DNA from: Flavobacterium sp.
GTDB taxonomy: Bacteria > Bacteroidota > Bacteroidia > Flavobacteriales > Flavobacteriaceae
Length of the DNA: 64,000 nt
Direction of reading: 5' to 3'
Assembly (NCBI RefSeq): GCF_027533505.1
Contig: NZ_JAPZUB010000037.1
Coordinates: 96,245 to 160,244, forward strand
Made by a program: the position numbers and the translations under genes
Notes under the pieces: generated by a model
What the model was told of the DNA's origin: nothing
Databases searched by the model: none
What the model saw: the letters and a program-made list of their open reading frames with translations, nothing else
Shown here: positions 58,801 through 64,000 of the stretch, in pieces
How positions within the stretch are numbered: the first letter of the stretch is position 1
Layout of the letters: the number at the start of each line of letters is the position of its first letter

Positions 58801-60038
58801 TACCAGTTTACGGTTTGATTGATCCAACACCCGACCACCACACTTGTCTTTTTGCCTGCAGGCGTAGTAACTTTTTTACGGTATTCCTCGGCTTTCTTTT
58901 GAGCAGCGGCAGCAAATCGTTTGTCGGCTTCTGCGGCTTTTAATACCGTTTTGGCAGCTAACACATATACCGCTTCTGCAGGTTTACCCTCTAAATCACA
59001 CTCTTTTATAGCATTGACATATACTTCGCCCATCAGCAAGTTCACTTTTGCATTTTTGGGATCGGCAATTTGTGCTTTTTGGAGGTAGTTCATAGCGGTT
59101 TTATTATCACTACCTAAAAGATACATCGCAACTTGACACGCACGATCCGATTTCAACTTACCTGGCTTTTCCAAGGTTAGCGATTCATCAAAATAGGCCA
59201 AGGCTTTGTCTAAACTTCCTTGATTTTTGAGTGCAACGGCGTAATAATAAGCTGTAGCAGTATTTTTCTCCAATTGATACGATTGCTCAGCGCGTGTCAG
59301 AAAAATGGGATCCATTTCACAAAACTTAGCTAAAGCTTCTACCAATCCTTGTATCCAAAAAGGATTTGACAACTCTTTATCATTCACTTTGTGCGCAAAG
59401 GCATCCAAACTCATTCGACTCAATTGATCTTTCAAGCGAACTTGCATCGTTTGAAGAAGCGCATCATATGCTGAGGAGAACTCCGGAAACTTTAGACGGT
59501 TTATATTGCATTTGGCCGCCACATCAAAGTAGAGTGCAAGCAATTTTTGTTCGCCATTTTCTTCTTTGAAATAATTTTGGTATTGCACTTCAAAATAGGC
59601 CAATAGATAGGATGGCTCACGAAAAGACTCTCTTTTTTCACTAAAGGCAAGATCAAAGGCTTTTTTTATTTGTTCTGTTTTAAAATCATCTTTGTAGGTA
59701 TACATCACAAAGGCTAATTTGGAAAACATTTCCATTCCATTGTTAGGGAATAACGCATTGTATTGGTTATAATAGCCAAGTAGAGCGTCAACTTCATTTT
59801 TTTTTGATTTCGGATCTTTGGCGTTCTCAATGGAAGCGGTATATATCACCTCCCCTTTTTTGTATTCAGCTTCCGTCTTATTTTCACATTGGGCCATATA
59901 ATTTTTCCATAACACGGAGGCCTCCTCAAAATTCTTCAAGTTAATGGCCGTATCAAAATCTTTTGTTAGCGTACAATCTTTTTGACCAAAAACAGTAGCA
60001 CAAAAAATACACATCCATAAAGTCCAGTTTACTTTCAT
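58800..60038 (-). CDS. Secreted tetratricopeptide-repeat protein
   Basis: Signal peptide; NTATAYYYAVALKNQGSLDKALAYFDESLTLE and AMNYLQKAQIADPKNAKVNLLMGEVY TPR-like repeats; TAATG overlap with lptC. Confidence 0.85.
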   Translation of the reverse strand: MKVNWTLWMCIFCATVFGQKDCTLTKDFDTAINLKNFEEASVLWKNYMAQCENKTEAEYKKGEVIYTASIENAKDPKSKKNEVDALLGYYNQYNALFPNNGMEMFSKLAFVMYTYKDDFKTEQIKKAFDLAFSEKRESFREPSYLLAYFEVQYQNYFKEENGEQKLLALYFDVAAKCNINRLKFPEFSSAYDALLQTMQVRLKDQLSRMSLDAFAHKVNDKELSNPFWIQGLVEALAKFCEMDPIFLTRAEQSYQLEKNTATAYYYAVALKNQGSLDKALAYFDESLTLEKPGKLKSDRACQVAMYLLGSDNKTAMNYLQKAQIADPKNAKVNLLMGEVYVNAIKECDLEGKPAEAVYVLAAKTVLKAAEADKRFAAAAQKKAEEYRKKVTTPAGKKTSVVVGCWINQTVNW

Positions 60039-60053
60039 TGCGTATGCATTTAA

Positions 60054-61304
60054 TTAATCATATTTTCTTCTTTGGAACCATTGATCGTTGAACGAAAATG
60101 AGAATCCTATATTGAAATAACGCTCTCTCACCAAATTATTGCTTTGGGTGCCACGAGAACCGTATTCAAATACAAAATTTACGTTTGAAAAAGTCCCACG
60201 AACGGGCAAGCCAAGTCCAAGTGTTGCCGCTGTGTCAGTAATGGACTTATCATTTAAAATCAACCCTGTGTTCTCGTAGCGAAGTCCAGCACGGTAAACT
60301 ACGCGGTCAAAATAACTTGAAAACGATTTATAGTTAGGAATGTAATAACCGCCGAAACTGAACCGTGTCGCATTTTCAAATCGCACATTGGTAATGTCAT
60401 TATTTCGGTTTCCAAAATTACTCGCGTTTTGCAACAAAATATTGGCTCCGATCGTCCATTTGTTGGTTTGCCCAAAACCAACCCCAAAATCGATTTTTGA
60501 AGGCAACTTAATTTTAGTATCGTCAACTTCTAAATCTTGCGTTTGCCCTGTTACCACAGTTTCTGCACCGCCAATTGTCCAATTAATTAACGCTAATTGA
60601 CGCGTATTGTTAAACGTGAGATTGGCTTCGGGACTGAAAACAGCACTTGTGTAGACTAAATATTTCTTCTTAAACAATTTTTGATAGCGTAAACCGATAT
60701 TATAATTTACCCCAGAGGCATTAGAGGTATTAATTTCGCGGGTGGCAAATTCTACACCAGGAAAAGCACTGATGGATTTGGTCTCAATATTTCCGAAATT
60801 ATAATTAAGATCGGCTCCAATTGAAAAGTTGGGGGTCACTCTAAAAGATGTTGCAAAATAAACTTTATTGATGCCACCTGTTCCCGTATATTGTCGAATA
60901 ATCGATGAATTTAAATCATTTAACACATTATACCCTACGGATGAAAAAGGCATTAATCCCAATGAAAAAGCCACTTTTTTTGTTGGAATCACCACCGCAA
61001 TATAATCTAAAGCAGTAGTGCGCGCTTTGGCACTTTGCGTATTGGATTCAATTTGGTTGGTCCCATACGTTGCCCCTACGGCAAAAGTTGTCAATCGAAT
61101 AGCCGAATGATAGGCCGGATTTTGCAAATTAACGTGAATACTATCCCCGTGTGCTGTGATACTTCCCATGGCACGGTTTTCAATAGTTCCTTTAAATCGA
61201 ACATCGCCGATACCGTAAAACGAATAGGGTGAGCTGGTTCCTTGTTGTGCCATAACCACCCCGGAGCACAATATTGCGAAAAGGAATAAAAATTTTTTAA
61301 TCAT
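60054..61304 (-). CDS. Outer-membrane beta-barrel protein (FadL/long-chain transport-like fold possible)
   Basis: Signal peptide MIKKFLFLFAILCSGVVMAQQ, GTSSPYSFYGIGDVRFKG..., C-terminal barrel strands RYFNIGFSFSFNDQWFQRRKYD; start reassigned to 61304. Confidence 0.8.
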   Translation of the reverse strand: MIKKFLFLFAILCSGVVMAQQGTSSPYSFYGIGDVRFKGTIENRAMGSITAHGDSIHVNLQNPAYHSAIRLTTFAVGATYGTNQIESNTQSAKARTTALDYIAVVIPTKKVAFSLGLMPFSSVGYNVLNDLNSSIIRQYTGTGGINKVYFATSFRVTPNFSIGADLNYNFGNIETKSISAFPGVEFATREINTSNASGVNYNIGLRYQKLFKKKYLVYTSAVFSPEANLTFNNTRQLALINWTIGGAETVVTGQTQDLEVDDTKIKLPSKIDFGVGFGQTNKWTIGANILLQNASNFGNRNNDITNVRFENATRFSFGGYYIPNYKSFSSYFDRVVYRAGLRYENTGLILNDKSITDTAATLGLGLPVRGTFSNVNFVFEYGSRGTQSNNLVRERYFNIGFSFSFNDQWFQRRKYD

Positions 61305-62028
61305 TATGTTGATATTGGTATACATGTACTAGGCTCTCCAACAAAAAATTTGGATTGGCAAATATGCTATTTTTTAAGTGAGCAGCCAAAAAATTGGCAT
61401 CTCCGCCGGTTAAAATTATACTAAAGTTATGATTTTCTTGAGCATATTGTGCAATTACACCCTCAATTTCAAAAAGAACACCTTGAAGCACCCCGGAATG
61501 AATGGACTTTTCGGTCGAATCGCCAGTGAGCGGAAACACATCAGCAATCGTTAATAAAGGGAGTTGAGCCGTGTACTCATGAAGGGCTTTATAACGCATA
61601 TTAATTCCAGGACTAATAGCCCCTCCTTTGTAGACATCGTGTTCTGTGATAAAGTCATAAGTAATACAGGTCCCTGCATCGATTACCAATCGATTTTGGT
61701 TAGGATATGCTAATACAGCCCCCGCAGCCAACACCATTCGATCCATTCCAAGGGTTTGAGGTGTACTGTAAGCATTAACAAAAGGAAATTTATGATGCCT
61801 TTGGATGATCCATTTTTCCAAAGATTCTGGCAAACTCTCCAAAACTGTTTGGTGCTGTAACGTAACCGATGCACAGCAAACCGCATTTATTTTTGGATAA
61901 CGTTGCCATACTAATTCCAACAAATGAGACGCTTGTACTACCTCAAATCGAAGCATTTCTAACAAGGTATACTTCTCAAAGACAGCGGCTTTGATTTGCG
62001 TATTCCCAAAATCAAGGACTAAAAGCAT
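61297..62028 (-). CDS. coaX: Type III pantothenate kinase
   Basis: LLVLDFGNTQIKAAVFE, LGMDRMVLAAGA, VIDAGTCITYDFI, KGGAISPGINMRYKALHEYTAQLP. Confidence 0.97.
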   Translation of the reverse strand: MLLVLDFGNTQIKAAVFEKYTLLEMLRFEVVQASHLLELVWQRYPKINAVCCASVTLQHQTVLESLPESLEKWIIQRHHKFPFVNAYSTPQTLGMDRMVLAAGAVLAYPNQNRLVIDAGTCITYDFITEHDVYKGGAISPGINMRYKALHEYTAQLPLLTIADVFPLTGDSTEKSIHSGVLQGVLFEIEGVIAQYAQENHNFSIILTGGDANFLAAHLKNSIFANPNFLLESLVHVYQYQHND

Positions 62029-62079
62029 GTAGCAGTTATTTAAGAGGCAAAAATACGAATAGATTTTTTTTGATTTTTC

Positions 62080-62111
62080 TTTTGGATAAATTAAAAATGA
62101 TTCTATATTTG
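62080..62111 (+). promoter_or_regulatory. tRNA-Phe promoter: TTTTG (-33) and TATATTTG (-7)
   Basis: TTTTGG at 62080-62085 and TATATTTG at 62104-62111, about 19-20 nt apart, 16 nt before the tRNA. Confidence 0.65.
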
Positions 62112-62127
62112 CACCCGCATTAGCAAC

Positions 62128-62203
<76 letters not shown>

Positions 62204-62349
62204 CAGTTTTTACAAACCCTTGATTTTCTATAGATTATTGAGGGTTTTTTCTTTTCACTGTGTAATTTACAGCGTAATTTATATCCAAAAGAAAAGGAAC
62301 TAAAATCTTTTGCTTTTTTAACTTATACTTTTTTGATTGTGACCCTATT

Positions 62350-63832
62350 TAGTCATTCCTTAAAAAGCCACTATTTTAAATTCCATTAAAATAGTGGTTT
62401 TATTTTTAGTGAAAAAGTTGAACAATAATTGTAACCAAAAAATAATTAGTTCTTTAATTTGGTTAAATCGGAGCTTTAGATTGTATCCAATTCCTGCTAG
62501 TAGTGCATTATGGACATCTCCAGTCACTCCTTTAAGGAAATTTAACCCTAAAGAATGATTTCTTTTCAAGTGTGAGATTGTAGGTTCAATAGCAGCTCTT
62601 GCTCTAAATCTTTTTCTTGCTACCTCTTGTTTGTATTTTGTCTTTTCTTTGTTGTTCTTGGGGATCAATATTTGCGTGGTTCCAACCTGAGTTTGTCCTC
62701 TAAAACCTCTGTCTGTACTGGCAATTTCAGGTCTTGTCCCTCCAATTTTGGCTCTTACTCGTTCGCTTTGTGCTAATGATTCTTCCAAAGTTTTACTGTC
62801 GTGTGGATTTCCCAAAAAACGTTTTACAGCTGTGATTATTCCTGTATTCCGACCTCTTACAACAGCTACTTTTGTTCCAAATTCATACGCTTTATGTGCC
62901 TTGCCTTTAGCAATACAGGCTGTTTGTGGTTCGTGTAAACTGTAAATTTTGTCTTTGCTGTTTCGCCCTTGAGTAAGTACTTTTTTGTAGAGAGTAAATT
63001 CTGCTTGGTATTGCTTTTGTAATTCCTCTGGCAATTTTCTTTCTAACTCTCGCACTACTCGATGACCAATAGTTCGTAACTTTTTGCGTGCCATTGTAGC
63101 CTTCTTTTTTCTCTTGGGATGATGACCAAAATAAGCATCTCTAAGATGTTGTTTAGCTACTCTTTTGTAGGTTTGTCTTTGTACAACTCCTGCCTTTTGG
63201 GCTATTTTGGTACAATTATCAATTACTTTCTTGGCTAATTTTGCATCCGTTGGAAAAGAGATATTCTTTTCTTGAACCGTGGTATCAATCTGAACTTCTT
63301 TTTCGTTTTTTGCTTTAGGATGTAGCGACACGCTTTGGCTCAATAAAAACTCTAGCCCTTTTTCTTTAAGGCGTTTTCTAAAATGAACAAACTCTGATGG
63401 ATCAAAAGGCTGATGGGTTTGGAAAAATTCTTCTCCTGTAAAATATTGCCAATACGCATTTTCAATCCAACGTTCCACTACCGATTCATCACTCTCTTTA
63501 AACATTTCTTTCAAAAGCAACATTCCTGCTATTTTACGAATAGGAATAGAGGGTCTTCCTTGAGTCGAATATAAATTTTCGAACTCAACCTCCATTTTAT
63601 CCCAAGAAATCTCTTGGGATAATTTTACCAACGGATGCCCAAGGTTGATAAGGTCTGTGAGCCTAGTTTTGAATAAATTTTGTTGTAAATCGGGTTTTAT
63701 TTTGCCTAACATATTGCCACTATTTTATACTCAAATATACCATTTTTGGCAATAATTATCATCTATTTCTAGCTAAATTTTATTGTAATAAAAAAACAAT
63801 CAGGCAGTTATTTGTTTTTTAAGGGATGACTA
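62350..63832 (-). mobile_element. Complete IS5-like insertion sequence
   Basis: Terminal inverted repeats tagtcattccttaaaaa (62350-62366) and tttttaagggatgacta (63816-63832), 17 bp with 1 mismatch, flanking a single transposase ORF. Confidence 0.9.
62360..63712 (-). CDS. IS5-family (DUF772/DDE) transposase
   Basis: QGRPSIPIRKIAGMLLLKEMFKESDESVVERWIENAYWQYFTGEEFF, EVQIDTTVQEKNISFPTDAKL, RARAAIEPTISHLKRNHSLGLNFLKG. Confidence 0.95.
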   Translation of the reverse strand: MLGKIKPDLQQNLFKTRLTDLINLGHPLVKLSQEISWDKMEVEFENLYSTQGRPSIPIRKIAGMLLLKEMFKESDESVVERWIENAYWQYFTGEEFFQTHQPFDPSEFVHFRKRLKEKGLEFLLSQSVSLHPKAKNEKEVQIDTTVQEKNISFPTDAKLAKKVIDNCTKIAQKAGVVQRQTYKRVAKQHLRDAYFGHHPKRKKKATMARKKLRTIGHRVVRELERKLPEELQKQYQAEFTLYKKVLTQGRNSKDKIYSLHEPQTACIAKGKAHKAYEFGTKVAVVRGRNTGIITAVKRFLGNPHDSKTLEESLAQSERVRAKIGGTRPEIASTDRGFRGQTQVGTTQILIPKNNKEKTKYKQEVARKRFRARAAIEPTISHLKRNHSLGLNFLKGVTGDVHNALLAGIGYNLKLRFNQIKELIIFWLQLLFNFFTKNKTTILMEFKIVAF

Positions 63833-63861
63833 GTTAAAGCATCCCTATTTTTTTTAAAACA

Positions 63862-63888
63862 AAAAGAGCCGCATTCACGACTCTTTTC
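63862..63888 (-). terminator. Intrinsic terminator downstream of T9SS-sorted protein gene
   Basis: AAAAGAGccgcattcacgaCTCTTTTC inverted repeat. Confidence 0.65.
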
Positions 63889-63896
63889 TTTTTGAT

Positions 63897-64000
63897 TTAT
63901 TGTTTACTTACTTTCAACGCATAGGAGGCTGTTTCGGTGTGGAGTGTTATATGAAACACGCCTGTGGGTTGTCCTGACAAATCGATGGGTACGGACTGCC
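63897..64000 (-). CDS. C-terminal end of a T9SS type A sorting-domain protein (5' part outside window)
   Basis: Manual reverse translation ...QSVPIDLSGQPTGVFHITLHTETASYALKVSKQ*, matching the T9SS CTD pattern (I-DLS-x-G-x-Y/F-x...K-xxK). Confidence 0.75.
   Translation of the reverse strand, partial: QSVPIDLSGQPTGVFHITLHTETASYALKVSKQ

Noticed and set aside
62204-62349. Possible degenerate integrase coding sequence downstream of the tRNA
   Set aside because: Translations in all frames are short and broken by stops with no recombinase catalytic motif; kept only as a weak integration-site observation.

Overview
The window is ordinary-looking chromosomal DNA from a Bacteroidota bacterium of the Flavobacteriaceae type. 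Supporting signs are T9SS components, a GLPGLI protein, TAnnTTTG promoters and a zinc-ribbon-less AccD. It is almost fully coding. Left to right it holds: a truncated TonB/CarboxypepD-type outer-membrane protein and a Met-rich GLPGLI protein; a deoxynucleoside kinase; a translationally coupled four-gene operon that looks like N-glycan core degradation (GH2 beta-mannosidase, CutC, Tat-exported glycosylasparaginase, GH20 hexosaminidase); a membrane pyrophosphatase with a Cys-rich C-terminal tail next to a soluble pyrophosphatase; pdhB, etfBA, a DUF151-UVR nuclease, thyA, folA, menG, porT and a TamL-like lipoprotein; fbaA, accD and purH; an mreBCD-pbp2-rodA elongasome operon; a coiled-coil gene with a nonsense-interrupted 3' tail; prc, surE, lpxB, an NlpC/P60 lipoprotein and comEC; three tandem POT peptide transporters plus a DPP-IV peptidase; degradative-type HMG-CoA reductase and a GYDIA GHMP kinase; a PpiD/SurA-like PPIase; an lptC/TPR/OMP/coaX operon; tRNA-Phe; one intact IS5-like element; and the 3' end of a T9SS-sorted protein. 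I found no CRISPR array, prophage or obvious defence island. The observations most worth follow-up are the CutC-containing glycan operon, the Cys-rich HppA tail, the doubly nonsense-interrupted coiled-coil tail, the GC-rich palindromic intergenic element and the hairpin spanning the IS right end. All calls come from reading the sequence and supplied translations. No searches were run.
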